64,000 bases of DNA from contig JAETXT010000001.1 of the NCBI GenBank assembly GCA_019188255.1, positions 4,898,001 to 4,962,000 of the forward strand. The letters are read 5' to 3'. Source of the DNA: Verticillium longisporum (Eukaryota; Ascomycota; Sordariomycetes; Glomerellales; Plectosphaerellaceae). A model generated the notes under the pieces. The model searched no databases and was not told where the DNA came from. It worked only from the letters and a program-made list of their open reading frames with translations. This document shows positions 45,152 to 55,699 of the stretch, piece by piece. Every line of letters starts with the position of its first letter. The first letter of the stretch is position 1. A program made the translations under genes and the position numbers.

Positions 45152-47094
45152 ATGAGGACCGCTATTCTTCTGGGTGCCGCCTCGGCAGTCCTTCCTGCTA
45201 TCTCCGGTGCAGACATTCTTCCCTACTGGGATTCAACACGGTGCATCGATGAGCGTGTGGATGATCTCCTCTCCCGCATGACCCTTGAGGAGAAGGCGGG
45301 ACAAATGTTCCACGCCCGTACCTCTCTAATCAACGATACCTTTGACGCCAACATCAAGTCATACGTTGCCGACAAGCACATCACTCATTACGTCTTCAGC
45401 GGTGGCGTCAATGACGCTCGTGTCGTGGCAGAATGGCAAAACGCGCTGCAGCAGTTCTCTCGCGACGAGGGCCTCGGGATCCCCATCACCCTCTCGTCAG
45501 ACCCGCAGCACGGATGGACCGATGACACGGCTGTATCGAATGTGGCCGCCTCGTTCTCACGGTGGACGGAGCCGTTGGGTATCGCAGCGCTCCGGTCGCC
45601 TGAGCTGGCGCTCGAGTTCTCCAATATTGCGCGCGAGGAGTACGTGTCCGTGGGGATCAGGCAGGCGCTTCACCCGACTGTCGATATCATCACCGAGCCG
45701 CGCTGGGGACGCAACGCCCAGACAATGGGCGAGGACGCCAACCTCACGAGCACCCTGCTGGTGGAGTACATCAAGGGCTTCCAGGGCGACAAGATCGGAC
45801 CGCACTCGGTCATCACTACGACTAAGCATTTCCCTGGCGGCGGCCCTATGGAGAATGGTGAGGATTCGCATTTTGAATGGGTAGGCAGGCTTTCTACAAT
45901 AACGTTCCGTCACCGAATGTTCTTCTGACTTGAAGCAGGGCAAGAATCAGACCTACCCTGGCAATAACCAGGAATACCACCTCATCCCCTTCCGTGCCGC
46001 GATCAAGGCTGGCACCCGCCAGATGATGCCCTACTACTCCCGCCCTATCGGCACCGAATGGGAAGAAGTCGCTTTTGCATTCAACAAGGGCGTCATCACG
46101 GACCTTCTCAAGAACGAACTCGGCTTTGAAGGCATCGTCGTATCCGACTGGGGTGTCGTCACCACGCGCTTCTGGGGCGTCGAGGACCTGACCGAGCTGG
46201 AGCGTGCGCGCAAGGCCCTCGAGGCTGGCATTGACATTTTCGGTGGCGAGACGAAGCCCGAGCTGATCGTCCAGCTTGTGAACAGCGGGCAAATCGCAGA
46301 GGAGCGCATCGATTACTCCGTCCGCAAGCTCATGAAGGAAAAGTTCGAGCTCGGCCTCTTCGATAACCCGTTTGTCAATGTCGACGTCGCTGAAAGGGTC
46401 GTGGGCAATGAGTACTTTAGCCGCCTCGGCAACGAGACACAGCGCAGGGCGTTCACTCTCCTCACGAACCCGGATGATTTCCTCCCTCTGCCGCAGTCGG
46501 CGCTCAACGCCAGCTTCTACGTCGAGGGCATGGATCCGGCGGCCCTCGAGGCCCGTAACCTCAAGGTCGTTGGTACTCCTGCGGAGGCCGACTATGCCTT
46601 CCTCCGCCTCCCGTCGCCCTTCAAGCCGACGACGGCCTCGGGGCTGGCAGCCAGCATCAACAACGGCTCCATCGAGTTCAACGTCACAGAAAAGGCGCGC
46701 CGGGCAGAGATTTACGCTACGATCCCGACGGTGGTCGACATCAAATTCAACAGGCCGCCTGCTGTGCCCGAGGTTGCAGAGGCAGCTGCCGCGCTGATGG
46801 GGAACTACGGGAGCAGCCACGATGCATTCCTCGACATCGTTTTTGGCGTCGACGGCTGGGCGCCGGAGGGTAAGCTGCCCTTTGACATGCCGCGGTCGAT
46901 GGCTGCTGTCGAGGCTTCGAAGGAGGATGTGCCCTTTGACACCGAAGACCCGCTATTTGAATTTGGCCATGGCCTTTCGTACAGGGAGAGGTGTAAGTCG
47001 GGATGCCGATCCGCGAGGCGCATTTGATCAATTGGCTGAGGCTGTAGGTTGGGGAATCACGGGCTCCAGGGCGGTGTTCGGCGTGATTGCATAG
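45152..47094 (+). CDS. Secreted GH3 beta-glucosidase-like glycosidase
   Basis: Exons 45152-45880, 45939-46992 and probably 47048-47094 give about 609 residues. The signal peptide is MRTAILLGAASAVLPAISGA. The (alpha/beta)8 domain follows: DDLLSRMTLEEKAGQM near the start, IITEPRWGRNAQTMGEDANLTS, the substrate-binding KHFPG, and the nucleophile in GIVVSDWG (Asp313). A second alpha/beta sandwich domain ends with KLPFDMPRSM and FEFGHGLSY, typical of GH3 enzymes. The first intron contains a TTCTGACTTG branch site. The family acts on beta-linked glucosides or xylosides outside the cell; the exact substrate cannot be read. The last intron (T|GTAAGT donor, TGTAG acceptor) is likely but the protein could instead end unspliced at 47027. 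Confidence 0.85.
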
Positions 47095-47406
47095 TGAGGT
47101 CCCGAAGGCCGCCAACCATGGCGCCGTGTTCGAGGGAACCCGGTCAGAAAGCTGATTCAAATCAAATATCAATGTATCAACGGTCGCTATATTCATCATG
47201 ACTGAGGCATAGTGCAGGAATTTGCCGCATGGTGTCAGTCAGTCGGCTTGATGGTTCGGAACCAGATCCAAACACCCGTCAGCTGAGCCATGGTCAGCGC
47301 TAATTATTCACTTCGCATCACCTCAACTGACTGACAGCCCTACCTACCTGAATTCCCTCTCCCTCTCAGCTTGACGTGACCAAAATCACCAGTAGCAAGA
47401 CGAACA
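47095..47406. other. Short intergenic region
   Basis: 312 bp between the GH3 gene and the alpha/beta hydrolase gene, holding the latter's promoter. A run of CT-rich sequence precedes the ATG. Nothing else seen. Confidence 0.45.
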
Positions 47407-48240
47407 ATGGCGCATGAAGAATCACTGCCAAGGCCGATGCTTGCCTTTGTCTCGCTGAATGTCGAAAAGCCGTCGACCATCGTGTTGTTACACGGAGGAC
47501 TCTCCTGTCATCTCGAGTACGCAGACGTCATTCCCCTGCTGTCAGAGTACCACCTGCTGCTACCAGACCTGCCGCAGCATTCGAAATCGTTCCACATACC
47601 GCTGGTCTCACTCGAGAACGTCGCGGACCACGTGGCCGATCTTATATCGGCCAACGCGCACGGTGGGAAAGCCCACATCGTCGGCCTCTCTTTTGGAGGT
47701 TTCGCAGCCCAGGTCACCGCCATACGACATCCTTCGCTCGTCACATCCCTCTTCGTCACGGGTGCCGAGCCGTTTCAAGGCTTCAGGCTGCGCGCGTCGC
47801 AGTATCCCTCTCTGATATACGGCTTTGCATGGTCGCTCCTGGGTCTCCCGGATGCGCTCTACTGGCGCTACGCCGCTTGGATGGGCTTGCGGCGGCATGA
47901 TGATCTCCTTATCGAGATGCGGAAGAACTGCCAATTAGGCATGCTGCGTGACGAGTTTTCCACCATCGCTCGATATCGCCTCGGGGACGTGGGCAAGATT
48001 GAGGCGCGGACACTGATGGTGGCCGGTGGGAGGCAGGATGACGTGGGCGCTAGCAAGCTGGCTGGCCAAGTGCTGGAGAACAGGGTGATTCGCGGCCAGA
48101 GACTGGACGATGGGTCGAGGTCTGTCGTTATACGAGACGCCTTGCATGCTTGGGATTTGCAATTTCCGGATCTCTTCGCACGTGGTGTCCTGGCCTGGGT
48201 GGAGGAGAGGCCACTGCCGGAAGGGTATGAGCCGAACTAG
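47407..48240 (+). CDS. Alpha/beta hydrolase
   Basis: Intronless 277-residue protein with ACAATGG start context. The fold markers are in order: the oxyanion strand IVLLHGGLS (residues 25-33), LLLPDLPQHSKS after strand four, the nucleophile elbow GLSFGG with Ser95, an acid in GGRQDD (Asp211 or 212), and the catalytic His247 in DALHAWD. The cap region (about 125-185) is helical and includes LYWRYAAWMGLRRH. There is no signal peptide, so the enzyme is probably cytosolic. Length and layout suit a lipase- or esterase-like member of the broad family; the substrate cannot be told. The gene stands alone between the GH3 gene and an unknown protein gene, and no operon-like relation is implied. Confidence 0.85.
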   Translation: MAHEESLPRPMLAFVSLNVEKPSTIVLLHGGLSCHLEYADVIPLLSEYHLLLPDLPQHSKSFHIPLVSLENVADHVADLISANAHGGKAHIVGLSFGGFAAQVTAIRHPSLVTSLFVTGAEPFQGFRLRASQYPSLIYGFAWSLLGLPDALYWRYAAWMGLRRHDDLLIEMRKNCQLGMLRDEFSTIARYRLGDVGKIEARTLMVAGGRQDDVGASKLAGQVLENRVIRGQRLDDGSRSVVIRDALHAWDLQFPDLFARGVLAWVEERPLPEGYEPN

Positions 48241-49080
48241 TTGCCTACCATCATGGGCTTGCAGAGGGTATTGAGAACTGCACCGAGGGGTAAGTTGCAG
48301 GTCTCGCAGCTCCAACACCTGAGTGCGCTGTCTCTCTACAAGAAGCGGTCGCCTGCAGGCTATGTTGACACGACATGTGACGCTGAGCTCGTAGGATGTG
48401 GCTTTCCTTCTGGCTCAAGCTAGCTATCGTCAGGTCTCAAGCGAATATGACATGTGAGAGATATCCCAGCTACTACGGTTGCTTTTACGTTGACACCAAT
48501 TGAAGAAGCTTGCCTGCATAACCTGTTATCATGCAGACTAATCATGGAGCAAATCACTACACAGGTGAAGACCACGCCAATAAAGCCACAAACCTCTTAG
48601 CTCTCCAGCTGCCAGGGCATGGACGAATGTGTTTCACAGACAATGCATTGGCTTGTATGCCTAACCACTGCCTAAACCCTCCATCTGGTTGCCTCTGCGA
48701 ACCGTGTAGACTCTCAACCCCCAACCCCAACGAGCAATCATCCGCTGTGCTCCCCAACAGCGTCCCACGAAAGCCGCAGGTGAAATGACAAAGAGGGATG
48801 ACATTCCCACCATGTATCACTCAGCCCCTGCCATCATACATGCGCGGCCAGCCCCGTCTATGCATATACAAGTGCACATCGTCTCGGCGGCGCCTCACCC
48901 TTTCTGGTGGCTTGCAGCTGTTGAACTGAATGCCCAGCCAAAGGCAAGGCTGCCCGAGTTTACCCTCCCCCCCCTCGCTGCCTGATTTATTGACCGAAGA
49001 GACTCGATCCAAGTCGGGCCGGCTTTTCGCGGCTGTGAGATCTGATATTCTGCACTGCCCAGCACTGCCCTTCTCAGTGA
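48241..49080. other. Gene-free stretch
   Basis: 3' flank of the hydrolase and upstream region of the next gene. A GCACTGCCCA repeat occurs just before the TATA element near 49052-49070. No gene recognised. Confidence 0.4.
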
Positions 49081-49086
49081 TATAAA
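49081..49086 (+). promoter_or_regulatory. TATA box of the 49.2-kb gene
   Basis: TATAAA, 117 bp upstream of the ATG at 49203. Confidence 0.5.
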
Positions 49087-49202
49087 TGCGTCGCGTCCGC
49101 CTGCTTGCAGCACCGGCGACTGTTCTGGCTTTGTAACGAATGCAGTTAGCATATTTATAGCCTGACACAGAATATCAGAATATATTACCCCCGAGTCGGA
49201 AG

Positions 49203-50064
49203 ATGGGACATCCCTCTCAGCACCGGTGTCATCATAGCAAACATAGCCATCGACGCAAAGAAAAGAAGCATCGGCAACCATCTGAAGACTCCCAGCAACT
49301 CGAACCTGAAGAAGAGGCGGCAGCAGGCGAGACAGAAACACAAGGCGACGTTGCGATTGACTGTACCGATATCAATCCCGGAGAGCCCGGCCCCTGGTCA
49401 GCATGGGTCTACGATTCAAGGGGTTTCTACTACCGGTGTCGACAGCCGATAGATAGCGGTTCGTACATGAGCGCTCGGAAGGCCAGTTTTTGACAGGCAG
49501 CTGATCATCTCGATACCAGACAACTTGGACTACGAGTTCATCCACCCTAGGACCGCCTCGACCTTGGGGTTTGTGTACCCACCAATTGAACCGGCCGCGC
49601 AGTTGCAAATAACACCAGTGACCCAAGCATACGGGCAAATCATCCCGATTCTCGTCCCCGTCGGCACCTATGAGGCGCCAGCCGTTGCAGCAATCGGACA
49701 AGACCTGCCATACCAGCCTGAAAACTCAGTGACGCCCCTGAGGCCAATGCTCCTTGTGAGTCCTTCAGAGCAGCAGATGACGCAGTCCACGCTACCCCAA
49801 AGACACGGCCTCGCCTCTGCCCCTGTGGACACGCTCACGCAGCCGTCCGTCCAGAACGGCGTGGCTGGCGCTATGGTCCGTCACTACGCTGCACCGCGAT
49901 CGACCACTTCGCAAGCCACGTCGCACCGGGAGAGGAACATGGTGCGCGACGTTGCAAAGGGCGCAAAGTCGAGGAGCAAGTCTGGCTCGAATCGACACGC
50001 GCGGGACCCGCTTCTGAAGACTGTGGATAAATGGCTGGACCACGTGAGGGAGCGTCCGCAATAA
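49203..50064 (+). CDS. Unknown fungal protein with His/Lys/Arg-rich N-terminus
   Basis: Two exons (49203-49435 and 49497-50064; 61-nt intron) give 266 residues. The first 30 residues are strongly basic and His-rich (QHRCHHSKHSHRRKEKKHR) and are followed by an acidic segment. A short block, PWSAWVYDSRGFYYR, is joined by splicing to QLIISIPDNLDYEFIHPR. This aromatic block looks like the conserved core of a fungus-specific protein. The middle is Pro/Gln-rich and probably disordered, and the C-terminus is basic with KTVDKWLDHVRER. No targeting signal, domain or catalytic motif was recognised. The splice junction was chosen because it restores one frame through the core with phase 2. It is convergent with the RecQ gene, 230 bp between stops. 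Confidence 0.6.
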
Positions 50065-50294
50065 GTGTGTTTGTGACTAGCGATTGTCGCTCCAGACCCC
50101 TGTTTCGTCTGTTGAGCATCTTGTACGTGCCGTGTGATAAATTAGCCTGCGTTTGGTTTATGCGATGCCCACAGGGCGCTTCTGTCACTGCAAATGTGCA
50201 TTCAGGACCATTCTCGACCAGACATGGTCGTCAGAGTGACACCGTTTGATCCTCACTGCCGCCTTTGATTCTTTGCGCGAGAGCACAAAGCATC

Positions 50295-52973
50295 CTATCT
50301 GCAGACCTTCGTGAACTCGGCCAGCAACGCCTGCGATATGTCAGCCGGTGATTTCAAATACATAAATAGAGAACATACCTCGAAATCACTCTCCGCCATG
50401 GACGCGAAGATCTTTTTCTTGTCAAGCCCCAGCCTCGTCACGCGCGGGCTCTTGATCCCAAACGCGACCCTCGCCAAGAATCTCGGATCATCACGCACAT
50501 CAGTAGCCTCAAGCACCTTCTCGGCCGCCTCAAAGTCGAACGGCTTCCGCGCCGGCGCCGGCAGCTCAACAGCCTTCTTTGTCACGCAGAAGGTGCAGTG
50601 CCCACACTGCGTCGCCTGTCCGGGGAGCTCCATGCCAAAATGCTGGGCGAGGGAGAGTGCGAAGCACTTCTTGGCTGTCACGAGCTTGATGAGCTGCTGC
50701 GTTCTGTCTAGGGCTTGTTGTTCGCGCAGCTCTAGGTCCGCGTAGACTTTCTCCACCAGTTCGTCAATCTCCCTGTCTGTGCCGGGCAGTTTGCTTAGAA
50801 TTTTGTACTTGTTCTGGACGCCGCTGACCTTGAGTTTGATGCAGCCCATGTCATTGAGCATGTTGAGATATTTGATCAGGTCGTTGCGGCGGATGCCGGT
50901 CGATTTGGAGACAGCGGTGGGGTCGATGCTGTGATACTTCTTGGCTTTCTTCGCATTGTTCAAGATGGCGGCCGCTTCGGGGCTCTTGTCGTTCTTGAGG
51001 CGAGGGTAGTAGACATTGTTGGCTTCGAAAGTGTAAGAGCTATACTCGGGGGTGATGGCACGGATCAGCTTGAAACGCAGTTCGAGGGCCGCATAGATGA
51101 TGCTCAAGGGGCTCATGCGAATATCGAACTCCGTCGTCTGAGGGTGATGACTAGTCTTGAACGTGTCGCCAACTGACAAACTCAGAACCTCAGGGCTGAA
51201 TATGTCTTTGAGAAGACCTCGGAGGGACTGACGGGAGGGAAGGTCACCTCGGGCAAATGCCTCTTTGACGTAAAGGTCCTCCGGACACAGGTAGAGCATG
51301 CAGTGGCTCTCTTTGCCGTCTCGACCAGCACGACCAACCTGCTGGCAGTACTCTTCCACAGTGTTTGACAAATCCCAGTGGATAATGCTTCGGATGTCTG
51401 TGTGGGTCAGCAAGAATCTTCATGTATTGGCCGTTCAGCATACCGGATTTGTCAATGCCCATGCCAAACGCAATAGTAGCGACCACCTGGGTTTTGAAGT
51501 CAGCCATGATGTAAATTCAAGGCAGAAATGTGCTTGTCATCTCACAATGTCGACTTTCGATGCCATGAAAGCATCCTGAATACGGGTCTTTTCCTCCGTC
51601 TTCATGCCGGCATGGAATGCCTGAACCTTGAAACCCTGCTTTCTGAGTTCAAGCGCCAGATCCTCGGCTTGCTGTTGAGAAGTTCCGTCAGCCGTTCATC
51701 CTGAGAAGCGATGCCATCCAACATACCCTCTGCTGCGTCACATAGACAAGGGTCGAGCCCTTGTGCTTCTTCAGGTAGGCAACAAGTAAATCTCGTTTCT
51801 CTTCTTGCTTGCTTATCGCCACAGCTTCGAGCCGAAGACTGAGCACATCAGCAGCTGATCATCAAGGAGAGCAGGGAGAGAAGTCATACTTGGGGCGGTA
51901 GGGCGATGTCCTGAAGACCCCATCCTTGGAAATACTGAAAGCATTGCAAATGTCATCGGCAACGACGGGAGTCGCAGTGGCCGTCAGGCAGATAACCTTC
52001 TCCGCCTTGATCTCGTCAACGAAGCGTGCAACTGGATCATGTCAGCAACCCAAAGTCACCCTTGATAAATAGGTCAACGACTCTACCCTTTAAATAGTCC
52101 GGCCTGAAAGAGTGTCCCCACTACGCATCATCAGTCTCAACCCATGCGACTCTCTCACCAATGAGGGGCGGGAGGAGTGGCTCACCTCGGAAATACAATG
52201 CGCCTCATCCACAGCAAGAAGTCTGACGCCGCCACGCACATACTTCATGTTCTCGACAAACATTTCATTGTTCAGCCGCTCAGGCGCACAGTAGATCATT
52301 CTCAGCTTGCCGCTCCGCAGCGCGGCGTTGATGTCCTGGATCTGCTCCCACGACTTGGTTGAGTCGATGCACTCGGCCGCGATGCCCCTCCGCCGCAGGG
52401 CGTCGACCTGGTCCTTCATCAGGGCAATGAGCGGCGACACGATGATGGTCACGCCCGAGTCGCCCTCCTCCCTGTCGCCGGTCTCGCGGTCCATGGCCTC
52501 GAAGGCGATGGCCGGGATCTGCAACCCACATTAGCACATCATGCCCGTTCAAGAGATGCGAGACTCGGCAGGAGGGGGGGGGAAGAGAACGGATGAGAAG
52601 GGGGTGCGCAGACCTGGTAGCAGAGCGACTTGCCCGCTCCCGTCGGGAACACAACGAGGCTGTTCTCCCCGTGCAGGATCCTCTCAATGGCTGCCGCCTG
52701 CTCGTGTCGAAAAGCGGGGTAGCCAAACTTGTCCTTCAAGATGCTCGTCGCAAGAGCGAGCTTCGACGACGAGGACGAGCCGTCCTCTGTGTATGAATTG
52801 CCGATACGCGGACGTTTCGAGGGGTTGTCATCTGATGGACCTCTCGACACGGCATTTCCGTCGGATTCGTTGAGGGGACGCTTGGCGGAGGTCTGGACCT
52901 GAGAGCTCTGCAGGAACGCATCCTCGTTCACCCCGTCAAAGAGGTCGTCGCCCGAGTCGTAGTCATCCGCCAT
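50295..52973 (-). CDS. RecQ-family DNA helicase
   Basis: Nine exons (52973-52614, 52518-52186, 52120-52087, 52031-51890, 51838-51727, 51671-51546, 51486-51444, 51397-50379, 50330-50295) join in phase to 734 residues. The N-terminus is acidic and disordered. The helicase core starts at FGYPAFRHEQAAAIERIL (motif 0), with Walker A in PTGAGKSLCYQ, SPLIALMKDQV, the DEAH box (224-227) in DEAHCISEWGHSFRPDY, LTATATP, FHAGM, and the motif VI text QQVGRAGRDGK. A RecQ-C-terminal region follows, with the zinc-binding Cys set ending in CGHCTFC and a winged-helix-like part. These enzymes unwind 3'-5' and resolve recombination and replication intermediates. The size and lack of an HRDC domain suggest the shorter RecQ class, not the Sgs1/BLM class. 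The last intron is only 48 nt but has GTATGT and GCTGACATATCGCAG. Confidence 0.9.
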
Positions 52974-53366
52974 CTTCCTCTGCGTGGCTTAGCGTTATGG
53001 ACTGGGTTTGGGTTTGCAGTGAGATCTGAAGGAAAAAAGTATCGCATTCCCCTTTTTGATGCTTCATAGATCAAGGTCTGATGAAATGGTGATTGTGATA
53101 CGCCAGCTGGTGACTGGTTACTGAGTCCTGAACCGTGCGCGTTCAGGCTGCAGGCGCGTTCACTTTACAAATTGGCGGTTGACGCGCTGTCACGTGATGG
53201 CAAACCGAGGAGCGACGTCATCCTCAGACAGTCCAGATACATCACACATCACTCTGGTGCGCAAAAGGTTCCAAATGCTCAAAGTGTACGGTATTCATGT
53301 TCATTATTATACTATAATTACGTTCAGAGGCTATCCTGTCCGGACCCTCTCCTCCCCGACATACGC
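52974..53366. other. Intergenic region upstream of RecQ
   Basis: 393 bp holding the RecQ promoter and the 3' flank of the DPP-IV gene. No other feature recognised. Confidence 0.45.
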
Positions 53367-55699
53367 TCAATACTCGTAGACGAACTTGGCGTTCGCCACA
53401 GACTTGCGGCTCCACTGGTGCTTCAGGGGTCGCCCTTGCGGTTCTTCTCAGCATACAGCGCCTCTGTCAGGACCTTGTAGATGAAAGCACCAGCGCCGTT
53501 GTACACAATGCTGTGGTCGCTGTCGGTGAACGCATGCCAGTTGAACTTGGCGTGCGGTACAGCACTGCCGACGAGAAGGTCAACCAGGGCAGCGGTGTTC
53601 TGGTAGTGCACGTTGTCGTCACCAGTGCCGTGCGCAATGTACGCCTTGCCCGCCAGGTTCTTGAAGCCAGTGGTGTCAGTCACAGCAGTCTCGTTGTAGC
53701 CATCGGGGTTCATCTGGCTGGTCTTCATGTAACGCTCAGTGTACATGCTGTCGTAGAAGCGCCAGTCGGTGACAGGCGCGACGATCAGACCGCTGGTGAA
53801 GACGCCCGAGTTCTCTTCAAGGGTCTTGGCGGCCAGGAAGCCACCGTACGACCAGCCAAAGATGGAAATGTGCTCGGCGTCAATGAAATCGTACTCGGCA
53901 ATGAGCTGCTCGGCGGCCCAGATCTGGTCAAGCGGCTCGAGGCGGCCAAGGTGGGAGGCCACAGTGGCGCGGAACTCGCGGCCCTTCCAGCCTGTGCCAC
54001 GGTTGTCGACAGTGTAGGTGATGTACTCGAGCTCAGGGTCCGAAGCAATGTAGGCGCGCCAGTTAATGGCCTGGAATCGCTTATGAACTTCCTGGGCGTC
54101 GGGGCCGCCGTAGGGGGTGAAAACGACAGGGTACTTCTTGCTGGAGTCGAAGTTGGCAGGCAGGCGCTGCATGACGTTTAGGGAGTATCCATCGGGGTGC
54201 TCAAGCTCAAAGTACATGATGTTGGGCAGCTTGTACTGGGCAAGTTGGCGATGAGGGCATCGTTGGTCGTAATAGTACGCAGGGGCTTCGTTGAGTTGGT
54301 AGCGTAAAGCTCCTGGTAGGGAACATTGGGGCCGAGGTAGTTCAGAATGTAGATGCCACCAGCGGCAGAGAAGGAAGCGCCGAAGTACCCGGGAACGGTG
54401 TCATCGACAAGCGCCTTCTTGACGCCACCAGGGTAAGAGACGGAGTACAAGTGGCGCTCAGTGCTGTGACGCTCAGTCGAGGTGAAGTAAATCAGGCGCT
54501 TCTTGGTGTCGACCTTGAGCACCGAAGCAACCTCAAACTCGCCCTCCGTCAGGGCGATGGGCTCGCCGCCCTTGACGGGGTAGAGGTACAGGTGCTTCCA
54601 GCCAGACACGTCAGAGATGTCGAGGTAGTAAGGGTCGCAGGTGCCGTTCAGCCTGCCGACGAACTGGATGGCGAGGAGGTTGTCCAGCCAGCCGTCGGAG
54701 CCGTCGCGCTCGCGAATGGTTGTCGACTTGCGGTCCTCGACGTCAACCCGGACAACCTTCTCCTGGTCCTGGACACGGTTGAAGGCGCGGTACAAAACGC
54801 TCGTGTGGTTAGTGGTGACCCAGGCGACCTCACCGATGATGAGGTCATCGGCAGCAAAGGCATCGACCTCGAGAGTGGTCGACTCGCCCGAGTCAACCTC
54901 GAGCAGGGAGAACTTGACGGTAGGGTTTGTGGTGCCGACCTTGGGGTAGCGGAGGTCGAGCTCTCGGGGTAGACAGGGGCCGTCTTCTGGCCGTCCATGT
55001 AGTAAGGAATGGTGAAGGTCTCGACACCGGTCTCGTCGAAGCTCAGGTAGGCGACATACTCGCCATCGGGGAGAACCAGAGAGCCTTCTTGTCACCAAAG
55101 ATCTCCTCCTCGTAGACCCAGTCGGGCACGCCGTGGAACAGATCAGGGCCACCATCGTTGGTAACCTGGGTCACGTCGCCGCCCTTGTTCAGGTACAGGT
55201 TGTTGCCGCGGACAAAGGCGATGGCGTCGCCAGCGGGGGCAAACTCGGCGTGTTGGATATCACCAGCCTGGTCAGCAACCAGGGGGGTCAGTTCGCCCGA
55301 CTCGACGTCGAGGATCTGGTAGTCGGCAAAGAAGGAGTGGCGGTACTGCTTCGTGTCGTTGGTGGCGAAGAGGACCTTCTTCAGGTCCGGACGGATCCAG
55401 TAGTCCCTGTAGTCGGCGGGAAGGGCGCTGGCGGGGACAAAGGTCTCGCTTTCACCGGAGACAATGTCCTCAAAGACAAGACCTGCCGTGTTGGCGAAAA
55501 TGTACCGGCCGTCGTCGGTACCATCGACCCAGCTGACGGCGCGCGAGCTGGCAGCGAAGGCACCGCTGCGGCTCTCCTGGTATGTAATGAGGCGCTCTCC
55601 GCCACCAACGGGCTGGGTCGGGGGGCGGGGAGGGTCGATGGCCGAGACGCTGGTAGCCAGCGCCGCGGCGACGGCGATGGCGCGGAGGAAGCGGGCCAT
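53367..55699 (-). CDS. Secreted dipeptidyl peptidase IV (S9B; four apparent 1-nt deletions)
   Basis: A signal peptide ([20 protein letters not shown]) is followed by the beta-propeller domain ([31 protein letters not shown], then the Glu-rich [10 protein letters not shown] motif that anchors the substrate amino group). The C-terminal hydrolase domain carries the nucleophile in GWSYGG, the acid in GTGDDNVH and the His in DSDHSI. The enzyme removes X-Pro or X-Ala dipeptides from peptide N-termini outside the cell. The frame breaks four times. One extra C on the coding strand is needed at the runs complementary to 55068-55071, 54966-54969, 54238-54240 and 53426-53429. With all four added, the coding length becomes 2337 nt, an exact multiple of three, and the protein 778 residues, a normal length for fungal DPP-IV. 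The last correction extends the C-terminus past GDP to a natural end at VYEY. No introns are needed. Confidence 0.88.

Noticed and set aside
53367..55699. DPP-IV as a pseudogene
   Set aside because: All four breaks are single-base losses in C/G runs, the catalytic residues are intact, and the corrected length is exact.
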